Assembly (NCBI GenBank): GCA_964420325.1
Contig: CAYQSU010000034.1
Location: 1-35,962 of the forward strand
Length of the DNA: 35,962 nucleotides
Origin: CAYQSU01 sp964420325
Lineage (GTDB): Bacteria > Pseudomonadota > Alphaproteobacteria > Rhodospirillales > Defluviicoccaceae
Reading direction: 5' to 3'
Positions 16,074-24,259 of this stretch are shown piece by piece (position 1 is the stretch's first letter; every line of letters starts with the position of its first letter). A program made the translations under genes and the position numbers. Below the pieces are notes generated by a model. That model did not search any database, had not been told where the DNA came from, and saw nothing but the letters and a program-made list of their open reading frames with translations.

Positions 16074-16516
16074 TCAAGCGGATCCTTCTGGTTGCCGCCC
16101 TCCTGCAGGCCCTCGTCTGGTCACGCGCACTGGCCGGGCTGGCGCCGGCGGCGACGAGCGTCGAAACCATCGTGTTCAGCGAAGTGGAGCGGCGCATCAT
16201 CAAGGAGTACTTCGAGGCGCTGCGCGGCAAGCCGCGCGGGAACCCAGCGGCCGCGCGCTCGGGAAAGAGCGGGGAGCTGCCGCCCGGTCTCGCCAGGATG
16301 GACTCGCTGCCGCCCGGCCTCGCGAAGCAGGTTGTCGAGCGCGGCACCCTGCCGCCGGGCCTCGCGAGGCGCGATCTTCCTTCTGACCTTGCCTTGCGGC
16401 TGCCGCTGCCCCGGCCCGGGACCAAGAGGCTGATCGTCGGCGACGACGTGGTCCTGATCCGCGCGGCGACGCGGACGATCCTCGACATCCTGCTCGCGGC
16501 GGCGAAGGCCGGCTGA
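16070..16516 (+). CDS. CigR/RcnB-like secreted protein with LPPGLA repeats
   Basis: 148 residues. Residues 1 to about 22 form a signal peptide (MIKRILLVAALLQALVW, then SRALA). FSEVERRIIKEYFEAL follows, then three LPPGLA repeats (70-75, 80-85, 94-99) and LPSDLALRLP, and finally LIVGDDVVLIRAATRTILDIL. This layout matches small periplasmic proteins annotated as CigR family, whose C-terminus resembles RcnB (nickel/cobalt homeostasis). It overlaps the triple fusion by 4 nt and precedes cobM by 13 nt, so it belongs to the cobalamin operon. No enzyme motif is seen; a metal-linked role is inferred from context. Confidence 0.7.
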   Translation: MIKRILLVAALLQALVWSRALAGLAPAATSVETIVFSEVERRIIKEYFEALRGKPRGNPAAARSGKSGELPPGLARMDSLPPGLAKQVVERGTLPPGLARRDLPSDLALRLPLPRPGTKRLIVGDDVVLIRAATRTILDILLAAAKAG

Positions 16517-16529
16517 GCGACGGCGCTTC

Positions 16530-17288
16530 ATGACCGTTCATTTCATCGGCGCCGGCCCGGGCGCGCCGGATCTGATCACCGTTCGCGGCCTCGCCCTCGT
16601 TCGCCGCTGCCCGGTCGTCCTCTACGCTGGATCGCTGGTGCCGAAGGAGGTGGTCGCCGAGGCGCCCGAGAATGCCCGCGTGATCGACACCGCATCGATG
16701 CACCTCGACGAGATCATCTTCGAGATGGCGGCGGCCGATCGCGCCGGCCTCGACGTCGCCCGCGTGCATTCGGGCGATCCGTCGCTCTATGGCGCCATCG
16801 CCGAACAGATGCGCAGGCTGGACGCGCTCGGCATAAGTTACGACGTGACGCCTGGGGTGCCGGCCTATGCCGCTGCGGCGGCGGCGCTGAACATCGAGCT
16901 GACTCTGCCCGACGTCAGCCAGAGCATCGTGCTCACCCGGACCGCCGTGCGGAGCTCGGCGATGCCGGCCGGGGAGACGCTGGCCGCTTTCGCGGAGACC
17001 GGATCGACGCTCGCCATCCATCTGTCGGTGAACAACCTCGCCCACGTCGTCCGCGAGCTCGCCCCGCGGTACGGGCTCGACTGTCCGGTGGTCGTCGCCC
17101 ATCGGGTGAGCTGGCCCGACGAGCGGATCATCCGCGGAACGCTCGCCGACATCCGCGGCAAGGTGAAGGCCGCCGGCGTCACCCGCACCGCACTCATTCT
17201 GGTCGGCCGCGTGCTCGACGCGAGCGCGTTCGAGGACAGCCGCCTCTACGCCGCCGATCATCATCACGTCCTCCGCGCCAAACGATAG
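16530..17288 (+). CDS. cobM: Precorrin-4 C11-methyltransferase CobM/CbiF
   Basis: This 252-residue AdoMet-dependent methyltransferase acts on (cobalt-)precorrin-4. Motifs are FIGAGPGAPDLITVRGL at the N-terminus, VLYAGSLVPKEVV, ARVHSGDPSLYGAIAEQM, VTPGVPAYAAAAAALN, and TLAIHLSVNNLAHVVREL. Length and order are normal for CobM. Last gene of the cbiX operon, convergent with cobK (2-nt gap). Confidence 0.95.
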   Translation: MTVHFIGAGPGAPDLITVRGLALVRRCPVVLYAGSLVPKEVVAEAPENARVIDTASMHLDEIIFEMAAADRAGLDVARVHSGDPSLYGAIAEQMRRLDALGISYDVTPGVPAYAAAAAALNIELTLPDVSQSIVLTRTAVRSSAMPAGETLAAFAETGSTLAIHLSVNNLAHVVRELAPRYGLDCPVVVAHRVSWPDERIIRGTLADIRGKVKAAGVTRTALILVGRVLDASAFEDSRLYAADHHHVLRAKR

Positions 17289-17290
17289 GC

Positions 17291-18037
17291 TCAGATCCGG
17301 GCGGCGAGCCAGAGCAGGGCCGCTTCGACCGATCCGACCGCGGCGCCGGGGGGTGGCGGCGGGCGACGGATCATGATCACCCGGGCGCCGACGGCGCGGG
17401 CGGCGGCGAGCTTGGCATGCGTCGGTCCGCCGCTCTGCTTGGTGACGAGCGTGTCGATGCGATGTGTTTTCAAGAGCGCCGTCTCGCCCTCGACGGTGAA
17501 GGGCGGGCGGCCGACGACGAGCGCGTAGTCGGCGAGCGGCAACGAAGACGCCGGACGCTCAAAGGAGCGGACCAGCAGCCAGACGCGATCGAGACCGGCG
17601 AACGCGTCGACGCCTCCGGGTCCGACCGTGAGAAAGGCGCGCCGCGAGACCCGCGGCAAAAGGGACCCCGCCTCACCCATGTCTCGAACCTCGGTCCAGC
17701 GGTCGCCCGCCACGGCCTCCCACGGCGGGCGGACGAGAGCGATGCGGTCGATGCCGGCACGATTGCACGCGACCGCGGCGTGCTGGGATATCTGCTCGGC
17801 GAACGGATGGGTGGCATCGATCACGGCGTCGATCGCCTCGCTGTGCAGATAGCCGACGAGGCCCGAGACGCCGCCGAAGTCACCGACGCGAATGCGGCCG
17901 GGGACGATCTGTTGCGGCGTCAGCCGGCCGGCGAGCGACGTGATGACGTCGATCTCCGGACCGAAGGCCTCAATGGTGCGCCGGGCCAGCTCGCCGGCCT
18001 CGGCCGTGCCGCCGAGGATCAGGAGACGTCTAGGCAT
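17291..18037 (-). CDS. cobK: Precorrin-6A reductase CobK/CbiJ
   Basis: This 248-residue NAD(P)H-dependent reductase acts on (cobalt-)precorrin-6A. It starts with RRLLILGGTAEAGELARR (dinucleotide-binding). It also carries DATHPFAEQISQHAAVAC and the C-terminal LVTKQSGGPTHAKLAAARAV, both characteristic of CobK. ATG 18037 is chosen because the 50-residue longer frame is unlike the family and lies inside cbiD. Overlaps the end of cbiD by 8 nt, so the two are coupled. Confidence 0.93.
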   Translation of the reverse strand: MPRRLLILGGTAEAGELARRTIEAFGPEIDVITSLAGRLTPQQIVPGRIRVGDFGGVSGLVGYLHSEAIDAVIDATHPFAEQISQHAAVACNRAGIDRIALVRPPWEAVAGDRWTEVRDMGEAGSLLPRVSRRAFLTVGPGGVDAFAGLDRVWLLVRSFERPASSLPLADYALVVGRPPFTVEGETALLKTHRIDTLVTKQSGGPTHAKLAAARAVGARVIMIRRPPPPPGAAVGSVEAALLWLAARI

Positions 18038-19118
18038 CGAACGGAGCGTGGCCCGCGATTCCTCCCGATCGGTCGAAGACGATGACCTCGAGGGCGGTGT
18101 CGCGATCGAGCCTTTTGCGGGCGACGTCCTTGGCGCCAGCGGCGACCGCGTCGGCGAGCGCCAGCGGCCGGGCGAGTTCGAGGACATGCAGCGCCGTGTT
18201 GGCGTTCAGGACAGCGGCGACGGTCGCCGGCGCGGCGCCGAGGGAGGCGACGAGGTCGGCGAGGCGGCCGAAGTCGATCCGCGACTTGGATGCGTGCAGA
18301 AACAGATGCCCTTGCGCGAGCTTGACCAGCTTGCCGAAGCCGCCGGCGATGGTGAGACTGGGCACCGGGTGGCCACGCAGATACTTAAGGGTGCCGCCGA
18401 CGAAGTCGCCCATGTCGATGAGCGCGGGATCGGGAAGGCCATAGAGCCGCTTCACCGCCGCCTCCGAGGTGCTGCCGGTGGCGGCGGCCAGATGCGCGAG
18501 GCCGGCGGCGCGGGCGACATCGATGCCGCGGTGGATGGAATGGATCCACGAGGCGCAGCTGTAGGGCACGACGATGCCGGTGGTCCCCAGGATCGACAGG
18601 CCGCCGACGATGCCAAGCCGGCCGTTGAGGGTTCTCTCCGCCAGCGCTTCGCCGCCCGGAACCGAGATCGTGACGACGACGTCGCCCGAGCCGCCGAAGG
18701 TCTCGGCCACGCTCCGGATCGCGGCCGCGATCATCCGCCGGGGGACCGGGTTGATGGCGGGCTCACCGACGGCGAGCGGCAGGCCGGGGAGCGTGACGAT
18801 GCCGACGCCCTCGCCGGCGCGGAAGGCGACGCCGCTTCCCATCGGCCCGTGGCTCACCGTGACCCCGATCTCGGCGCCGTGGGTGACGTCCGGATCGTCG
18901 CCGGCGTCCTTGACGACGGCGGCCGAGGCGCGGTCGGCAGCCAGCACCGTGCGGGCGAGCGGCAGCGATGTCTCCCCGCCGCGCGGAAGGGCGACGGTGA
19001 CCGGATCGGGGAATCTCCCGGTCAGCAACGCCTGATAGGCGGCGGCGGCGGCCGCGGCCGCGCAGGTGCCGGTCGTCCAGCCCTTGCGCAGGGGAGCCGA
19101 TGGTCTGATCTCGGACAT
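18030..19118 (-). CDS. cbiD: Cobalt-precorrin-5B C1-methyltransferase CbiD
   Basis: This 362-residue enzyme is specific to the early-cobalt pathway. The N-terminal LRKGWTTGTCAAAAAAAAYQ is the CbiD hallmark, followed by VVKDAGDDPDVTHGAEIG, VPGGEALAERTLNGRLGIVGG, STSEAAVKRLYGL and GGFGKLVKLAQGHLFLHASKS. Start 19118 gives the usual length. The open frame continues far upstream on this strand, but only as antisense of the TauE/SafE-like and SCO1 genes. It forms a two-gene unit with cobK. Confidence 0.93.
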   Translation of the reverse strand: MSEIRPSAPLRKGWTTGTCAAAAAAAAYQALLTGRFPDPVTVALPRGGETSLPLARTVLAADRASAAVVKDAGDDPDVTHGAEIGVTVSHGPMGSGVAFRAGEGVGIVTLPGLPLAVGEPAINPVPRRMIAAAIRSVAETFGGSGDVVVTISVPGGEALAERTLNGRLGIVGGLSILGTTGIVVPYSCASWIHSIHRGIDVARAAGLAHLAAATGSTSEAAVKRLYGLPDPALIDMGDFVGGTLKYLRGHPVPSLTIAGGFGKLVKLAQGHLFLHASKSRIDFGRLADLVASLGAAPATVAAVLNANTALHVLELARPLALADAVAAGAKDVARKRLDRDTALEVIVFDRSGGIAGHAPFDA

Positions 19119-19162
19119 CGGCCGACTGTAGCGCGCCGGCGCTTCATGCTGCGCTGCAAAAA

Positions 19163-19194
19163 TTGACATGCTCGGCGAAGGCGACCAAGCTAAC
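19163..19194 (+). promoter_or_regulatory. Predicted promoter for the TauE/SafE-like - SCO1 - cobB unit
   Basis: A perfect TTGACA at 19163-19168 is followed by CAAGCTAAC around 19186-19194 as a weak -10 (17-20 nt spacing). It sits in the 117-nt gap between divergent cbiD and the plus-strand unit. Confidence 0.4.
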
Positions 19195-19235
19195 GCCCGT
19201 CGGTTGCCCGTCGCGTGCGTGAACAGGGACTGTGC

Positions 19236-20006
19236 GTGGACCAGGATCCCCAGCTCTTCGCCCTTTTCGCCTCCGGTCTCGCCCATTGTCGCGCGGTCAC
19301 GGTCGAGCACGGCGGTCTCCTGATGTCCCTGTTCGCCGCCGGTCTCGTCGGCAGCGCCACCCATTGCGTCGGCATGTGCGGACCCCTGGTCCTCGGCCAG
19401 ACGGTGGCCCGCCTTGAGGCGACGCCGGCACGGGAGATGCGCGAGATCCACCGCCTCGCGGGCGCTGCGCTGGTGCCCTACCATCTGGGCCGAATGACGA
19501 CCTACATGGCCCTCGGCGCGGCCGCGGCGGCGCTCGCCGGCGGCGTCATCGACGCCAGCGGGCTTCGATGGCTGTCGGCGGGTCTGTTGACGGTCGCCGC
19601 CCTGCTCTTTCTCGGGTATGCCGTGCAGCGGCTGGGCATGGCCCTGCCGTGGCTGGCGCAAGGTGGCGGGGGATGGTGGTCGCGCCACGTCGGCCGGCGG
19701 GTGCGACCGCTGTTCGCGAGGCCGACGGGGTTGCGCGGCTATGCTCTCGGTCTCGCTCTCGGCTTCCTGCCGTGCGGTCTCCTGTACGGTGCCGTCGTGG
19801 CGGCGGCGGCCAGCGGCGACGCAGCGGCGGGAGCGATGGCGATGATCGCCTTCGCCGCCGGCACGATCCCGGCGCTGATCGGCGTCGGCTGGGCCGGCCA
19901 CGTTGCCGGCCAGCGGTGGCAGGGCGCAACCGCGCGCGTCACGCCGGTCCTGCTGATGTTCAACGCCGGCGCATTGACATACATGGCTTGGCGCATCGTC
20001 GCCTGA
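19236..20006 (+). CDS. Sulfite exporter TauE/SafE-like (DsbD_2-type) membrane protein
   Basis: This membrane protein of about 256 residues has six or so hydrophobic segments. The family motif GSATHCVGMCGPLVLGQ lies near residues 43-59 and GFLPCGLLYGAVVAAAAS in the second half. Such Cys-containing transmembrane pairs occur in the COG2836/DsbD_2 group, which is linked to metal or redox handling. GTG 19236 is preferred because AGGGA lies 6 nt upstream; GTG 19215 is the alternative. It is followed 24 nt later by an SCO1-like gene and then cobB. The substrate is unknown. Confidence 0.75.
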   Translation: MDQDPQLFALFASGLAHCRAVTVEHGGLLMSLFAAGLVGSATHCVGMCGPLVLGQTVARLEATPAREMREIHRLAGAALVPYHLGRMTTYMALGAAAAALAGGVIDASGLRWLSAGLLTVAALLFLGYAVQRLGMALPWLAQGGGGWWSRHVGRRVRPLFARPTGLRGYALGLALGFLPCGLLYGAVVAAAASGDAAAGAMAMIAFAAGTIPALIGVGWAGHVAGQRWQGATARVTPVLLMFNAGALTYMAWRIVA

Positions 20007-20030
20007 GAGACGGAGGGGAAGGGAGCAGTC

Positions 20031-20684
20031 ATGAGCCAGTCCATGCCGGGCGGGGCCGGCACATCGAATCCGCGGCGGGGGGCTCTGGCCGTCGCCCTGG
20101 CGGTCGTCGCGCTCGTCGTCATCGCGTTCATGGCCGGCCGCATCTACTTTACGGCCGGAACGGGAACCGGCATCGAAACGGCCGCCGTGACCCCCGCGCC
20201 CGACATCGGCGGCGCTTTCGAGCTCGTCGATCAGAACGGTCGCACCGTGACCGACGCCGATTTCCACGGCCGGTACATGCTGGTGTATTTCGGCTACACC
20301 TACTGCCCCGACATCTGCCCGATGTCGCTGACGCGGAATTCGGAAGCGCTGGAGATGCTGGGGGCGGCGGGGGACCAGATCGTCCCCGTTCTGATCACCG
20401 TCGATCCCGATCGCGATACCGTGGAGCTTCTCAAGGGCTACGCCGATTTCTTCCATCCGCGTCTCGTCGCCCTGACCGGTACCTCGGAGCAGGTGGCCCG
20501 GGCGGCCAAGGCTTACCGCGTCTATTACGCCAAGGTACAGGAAGAGGGCGCCGACGCTGACACCTATCTGATGGATCACACGTCGATCACCTATCTGATG
20601 GGCCCCGACGGCCGCTATCTCCGCCATTTCGGCCACAACGTCAGCGCCGGGCGGATGGCGGAGGTGCTGAGGGAGATACGGTAG
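20031..20684 (+). CDS. SCO1/SenC family copper-binding thioredoxin-fold protein
   Basis: 217 residues. One N-terminal transmembrane anchor (residues about 18-40) is followed by a periplasmic thioredoxin-like domain with YFGYTYCPDICPMSL (Cys92, Cys96) and the third copper ligand His183 in MDHTSITYL. LITVDPDRDTVELLKGYADF is also typical. SCO proteins deliver or reduce copper for cytochrome oxidase assembly. No oxidase gene is in the window. It lies directly before cobB, 1 nt from that gene's apparent start. Confidence 0.92.
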   Translation: MSQSMPGGAGTSNPRRGALAVALAVVALVVIAFMAGRIYFTAGTGTGIETAAVTPAPDIGGAFELVDQNGRTVTDADFHGRYMLVYFGYTYCPDICPMSLTRNSEALEMLGAAGDQIVPVLITVDPDRDTVELLKGYADFFHPRLVALTGTSEQVARAAKAYRVYYAKVQEEGADADTYLMDHTSITYLMGPDGRYLRHFGHNVSAGRMAEVLREIR

Positions 20685-20685
20685 G

Positions 20686-22017
20686 CTGGTCGCGACCGTC
20701 GCCGCCGGCCTGATCGTCGCTGCACCGGCCTCGGGGAGCGGCAAGACCGTCGTCACGCTCGGCCTCTTGCGTGCGCTGCGCGCTGCCGGGGTCGCCGTCG
20801 CCTCGGCCAAGGTCGGCCCCGACTACATCGACCCCGCCTTCCACGCCGCGGCCACGGGCCGGCCGTGCCTCAACCTCGATCCGTGGGCGATGCGGTCGGA
20901 GACGCTCGCGGCGGCGGCGGCGAAGCTAACCGACGACGCCGAACTGATCGTCTGCGAGGGGGTGATGGGGCTCTTTGACGGCGCCACGGCAAGCGAAGGA
21001 TCGACGGCGGACGTGGCGGCGGCGAGCGGCTGGCCGGTGGTGCTGGTCGTCGACGTCCGCGCCCAGGCGGCCTCGGCCGCGGCGGTCGTGCGCGGGTTTC
21101 AGAGTCACCGTCCTGATGTCGACGTCGCCGGAGTGATCCTCAACCGCGTCGGCGGGCCCAGGCACGTCGAGGTCGTGGCCGAGGCCATTCGCATCACCGT
21201 CCCTGAGGTGACGGTCGTCGGCTGGCTGCCGCGGGACGAGGCGCTCTCGCTGCCCGAACGCCACCTGGGCCTGGTGCAGGCGGCGGAGCATCCGCAGCTC
21301 GAGGGCTTTCTCGATCGTGCCGGCGCCATCGTCGGCCGGCACGTCGACCTCGGGGCGCTGCGCGCCCTGGCGCGGCCCTGGGCCGCCCGCCGCCCGCCGC
21401 GCGTCACCCCGCCGATCCCTCCCTTGGGCCAACGCATCGCCGTCGCCGCCGACGCCGCCTTCGCGTTCTCCTATCCGAGCGTGCTCGAAGGGTGGAGGAC
21501 CGCCGGCGCCGAGGTGCTGCCGTTCTCGCCGCTCGCCGACGAGGCGCCCGACGCCCGGGCCGACGCCGTCTACCTGCCGGGCGGCTATCCGGAACTCCAC
21601 GCCGGTCTCCTCGCCGGCAACCTCCGGTTCATCGGCGGGCTGGGCAGCGCCGCTCGCGTAGGTGCGGCGGTGTTCGGCGAATGCGGCGGCTACATGGTCC
21701 TCGGCGCGGGCCTGGTCGACGCCGAGGGCTGCCGCCACGCCATGGCCGGTCTGCTGCCGGTCGAGACCTCATTTGCCGATCGGCGGCTCACTCTCGGCTA
21801 CCGTCAGGTGGCGCTGGCGGCCGAAGGTCCACTCGGCCGGGCCGGCGACCGCTTTCGCGGCCACGAATTCCACTACGCCCGGGTGCTCCGCGAAGGTCCC
21901 GGCCAGGCGCTGTTCGCGGCGACCGACGCAGCGGGGCGACCGGTGGGCGACTGCGGCCTCGCGGCAGGCTCGGTCGTCGGCTCGTTCGTCCATCTGGTCG
22001 ACCGCTGGGAGACTTGA
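20686..22017 (+). CDS. cobB: Cobyrinic acid a,c-diamide synthase CobB/CbiA, apparent CTG start
   Basis: This glutamine- and ATP-dependent amidase has about 443 residues. The N-terminal P-loop APASGSGKTVVTLGLLRAL and KVGPDYIDPAFHAAATGRP, then DGATASEGSTADVA, match CobB. The glutaminase half has VYLPGGYPELHAG, the nucleophile Cys333 in FGECGGYMVLGAG, and GHEFHYARV. The family match begins before any ATG, GTG or TTG. The only candidate start between the in-frame TGA at 20668 and the P-loop is CTG 20686, with GGGAGA 9 nt upstream. A frameshift error at the SCO1/cobB junction is the alternative. Confidence 0.9.
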   Translation: MVATVAAGLIVAAPASGSGKTVVTLGLLRALRAAGVAVASAKVGPDYIDPAFHAAATGRPCLNLDPWAMRSETLAAAAAKLTDDAELIVCEGVMGLFDGATASEGSTADVAAASGWPVVLVVDVRAQAASAAAVVRGFQSHRPDVDVAGVILNRVGGPRHVEVVAEAIRITVPEVTVVGWLPRDEALSLPERHLGLVQAAEHPQLEGFLDRAGAIVGRHVDLGALRALARPWAARRPPRVTPPIPPLGQRIAVAADAAFAFSYPSVLEGWRTAGAEVLPFSPLADEAPDARADAVYLPGGYPELHAGLLAGNLRFIGGLGSAARVGAAVFGECGGYMVLGAGLVDAEGCRHAMAGLLPVETSFADRRLTLGYRQVALAAEGPLGRAGDRFRGHEFHYARVLREGPGQALFAATDAAGRPVGDCGLAAGSVVGSFVHLVDRWET

Positions 22018-22087
22018 ACGAGCAGTCCTGGCAAAGCTGCAGGACGCACTCTATAAGGGGAGAGCGGGCAGAGCGGAGTGCCGTCCG

Positions 22088-22549
22088 GTGCGGGCCACGT
22101 CTTCGGCGCAAGGTGCGCAGGCGCCATTCTGGGAGCGAAAGACGCTCGCCGAGATGACGGCTGCGGAGTGGGAGCTTCTCTGCGACGGCTGCGCCAGATG
22201 CTGCCTCGCCAAGCTCGAGGACGTCGAGACAGGCGAGGTCGCCTACACCAACGTTTCCTGCCGGCTGCTCGACCTCGGCACCTGTCGCTGCACGCGGTAT
22301 ACGGAGCGGCGCCGGCACGTGCCCGCCTGCGAGGCGCTGACCGCCGAGAACGTCGCCGCCTTCGGCTGGCTGCCGTCGACCTGCGCCTATCGGCTGGTGG
22401 CGGAGGGCAGGCCGCTGCCGCGGTGGCATCATCTGGTGTCGAACGACTGGGATCTGGTCCATCGTGTCGGGGCTTCGGTGATGGGCCGCGCGGTGCCTGA
22501 GGCGAAGGCCGGTCCGCTCGAGCATCATCTCGCCGCCTGGGCACGGTAG
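22088..22549 (+). CDS. YcgN-like cysteine-cluster protein (UPF0260)
   Basis: About 153 residues, the size of E. coli YcgN, and alignable by eye: PFWERKTLAEMTAAEWELLCDGC, then ARCCLAKLED, NVSCRLLDLGTCRCTRYTER, VPACEALTAENV, FGWLPSTCAYRLVAEG and LPRWHHLVS. The many conserved Cys suggest a metal or Fe-S site, and the function of the family is unknown. GTG 22088 is chosen because it gives the family length; ATG 22154 would remove the conserved PFW segment. Lies between cobB and the DapA-like gene. Confidence 0.88.
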   Translation: MRATSSAQGAQAPFWERKTLAEMTAAEWELLCDGCARCCLAKLEDVETGEVAYTNVSCRLLDLGTCRCTRYTERRRHVPACEALTAENVAAFGWLPSTCAYRLVAEGRPLPRWHHLVSNDWDLVHRVGASVMGRAVPEAKAGPLEHHLAAWAR

Positions 22550-22557
22550 AGCGGCGG

Positions 22558-23478
22558 ATGATCACGGCGATGCGTGGCGTGTTCGCGGCCGTCCTGACGC
22601 CACTCGATGCGGATCTTCGCCCCGATCACGGTCGCCTTGCCCGGCATTGCCGCTGGCTCCTGGCCAACGGCTGCGACGGGCTTTCGGTTCTCGGCACCAC
22701 CGGGGAGGCCAACTCGTTCTCCGTCGAGGAAAGGGTCGAGATCCTGGAGCGCCTGGTCGAGGCGGGCGTTCCCGGCGACCGGCTGATGCCGGGCGCGGGC
22801 TGTTGCGCCCTGCCGGACACCGCCCGGCTGACACGAAAGGCCGTGGACCTCGGCGTGGGCGGCGCCCTTCTGCTGCCGCCGTTCTACTACAAGAACGTGA
22901 GTGACGAGGGGCTGTTCAGAGCCGTTGCCGAGGTCGTCGAGCGGGTCGGCGACGAGCGGCTCCGCGTCTATCTCTACCACTTTCCGCAGATGTCGGGCGT
23001 GCCCTTCGGACGGTCGCTCATCGCGCGCCTTCTCGCCCGCTTCCCCGGCATCGTGGTCGGCATGAAGGACAGCTCCGGCGACCTCGCGAACATGATCGGC
23101 ACCGTGAGCGCGTTTCCCGGCTTCGCCGTGTTCAGCGGCTCCGACGAGCTGTTGCATCCGCTGCTGAAGGCGGGCGGCGCCGGCTGCATCACTGCGGTGT
23201 GCAACGTCGCGGCGTTCATGGCCGAGGCGGTGGTCCAGGCGACGAGGACCGGCGACGAGACCGCTGCCGAGGCGGCGCATGCACGTCTCGCGGCCGTGCG
23301 CCGGACCATCTCAGCCTACCCGCTGACGGCGGCGCTCAAGGAGATCATGGCCCGCCACACCGGCGACGCCGCCTGGCGGCACATCCGTCCGCCGCTGACC
23401 CCGCTGGCACCGGCCGACGCGGGGCGCATGCTTTCGGACCTCGACCGCCTCGGCTTCCGGCCGCCGCCGCGACCGTGA
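22558..23478 (+). CDS. DapA/NanA-superfamily pyruvate aldolase-type protein
   Basis: This 306-residue TIM-barrel class I aldolase has GTTGE (residues 46-50), the catalytic Tyr140 in VYLYHFPQ and the Schiff-base Lys170 in VGMKDSSG. The residue that aligns with DapA Arg138, which binds the substrate carboxylate (E. coli numbering, five after the Tyr), is Met in YHFPQMSG. It is therefore probably not a true dihydrodipicolinate synthase; a keto-acid or sugar-acid aldolase is more likely. It starts 8 nt after the YcgN-like gene and overlaps the next gene by 4 nt (GTGA). Confidence 0.85.
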   Translation: MITAMRGVFAAVLTPLDADLRPDHGRLARHCRWLLANGCDGLSVLGTTGEANSFSVEERVEILERLVEAGVPGDRLMPGAGCCALPDTARLTRKAVDLGVGGALLLPPFYYKNVSDEGLFRAVAEVVERVGDERLRVYLYHFPQMSGVPFGRSLIARLLARFPGIVVGMKDSSGDLANMIGTVSAFPGFAVFSGSDELLHPLLKAGGAGCITAVCNVAAFMAEAVVQATRTGDETAAEAAHARLAAVRRTISAYPLTAALKEIMARHTGDAAWRHIRPPLTPLAPADAGRMLSDLDRLGFRPPPRP

Positions 23479-24194
23479 ACCGAACGCCTCGCGCCAAGCT
23501 CCGGCAGATGCCCGGCGTGGCGGTTGCCGGCGGAACCGTGCCGTTGACCGTGCGCCGCAGTCCGCGGGCGCGACGGGTGATCCTCCGCATCGACGTCGGC
23601 AGCGGCCGGGTGGTTCTGACGGTGCCGCCGAAAACGAGCGTCGCGCAAGCCCTCGCGTTCGCCGAGAGCAAGAAGGAGTGGATTCGCGACCGCCTAGCCG
23701 TGCTGCCGCCGCGAACCGCGTTTGCGGATGCCGCCGTCGTTCCACTTTTCGGTCTGGATCACCGCGTCCGCCATGCGCCCGGGCTTTCGGGCGGCGTTCG
23801 CGTCGGTAACCGGGAGATCATCGTCGGCGGCGCCGAGGAGAGCGTCGGCAAGCGCGTCGAGACGTGGTTGAGGCGCGCGGCACAGGCGGAGATCGCGCGG
23901 AGGGTCGCCGACAAGGCCGGGCGGCTCGGCATCCGCGCCGAGCGCGTGACCGTGCGCGATACGCACTCGCGCTGGGGATCGTGCTCGCCTGCCGGGCGGC
24001 TTTCATTCAGCTGGCGACTGATCATGGCGCCGGTCTGGGTGCTCGACTACGTGGTCGCCCACGAGGTCGCCCATCTGCAGGAGCGGGGCCACGGCCCGGC
24101 CTTCTGGCGCACGGTCGCCCTCTTGAGCGACGACATCGACGGCGCTCACCGCTGGCTCCGCGACCACGGCGCGATGCTGCATCGCTTCGGCTGA
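23475..24194 (+). CDS. YgjP-like (DUF45) M48-type metallopeptidase
   Basis: About 239 residues. The zinc site is AHEVAHLQERGHGPAFW, with His196, Glu197, His200 and His206. Upstream are RWGSCSPAGRLSFSWRLIMA and WVLDYVVAHEVAH, the standard YgjP/DUF45 pattern, and an N-terminal region of beta-strands (VPLTVRRSPRARRVILRID). The GTG at 23475 overlaps the preceding stop and gives the family length. The proteolytic substrate is unknown. Confidence 0.9.
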   Translation: MNRTPRAKLRQMPGVAVAGGTVPLTVRRSPRARRVILRIDVGSGRVVLTVPPKTSVAQALAFAESKKEWIRDRLAVLPPRTAFADAAVVPLFGLDHRVRHAPGLSGGVRVGNREIIVGGAEESVGKRVETWLRRAAQAEIARRVADKAGRLGIRAERVTVRDTHSRWGSCSPAGRLSFSWRLIMAPVWVLDYVVAHEVAHLQERGHGPAFWRTVALLSDDIDGAHRWLRDHGAMLHRFG

Positions 24195-24259
24195 ACCGTC
24201 GCCGGTCGCGCAAGTTTGCCGGCAAGCTTCGGATAGATTGCGCCCGGCCTCGGCGTAAG

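Noticed and set aside
22558..23478. Calling this gene dapA
   Set aside because: The carboxylate-binding Arg of dihydrodipicolinate synthase is replaced by Met, so only the superfamily is supported.
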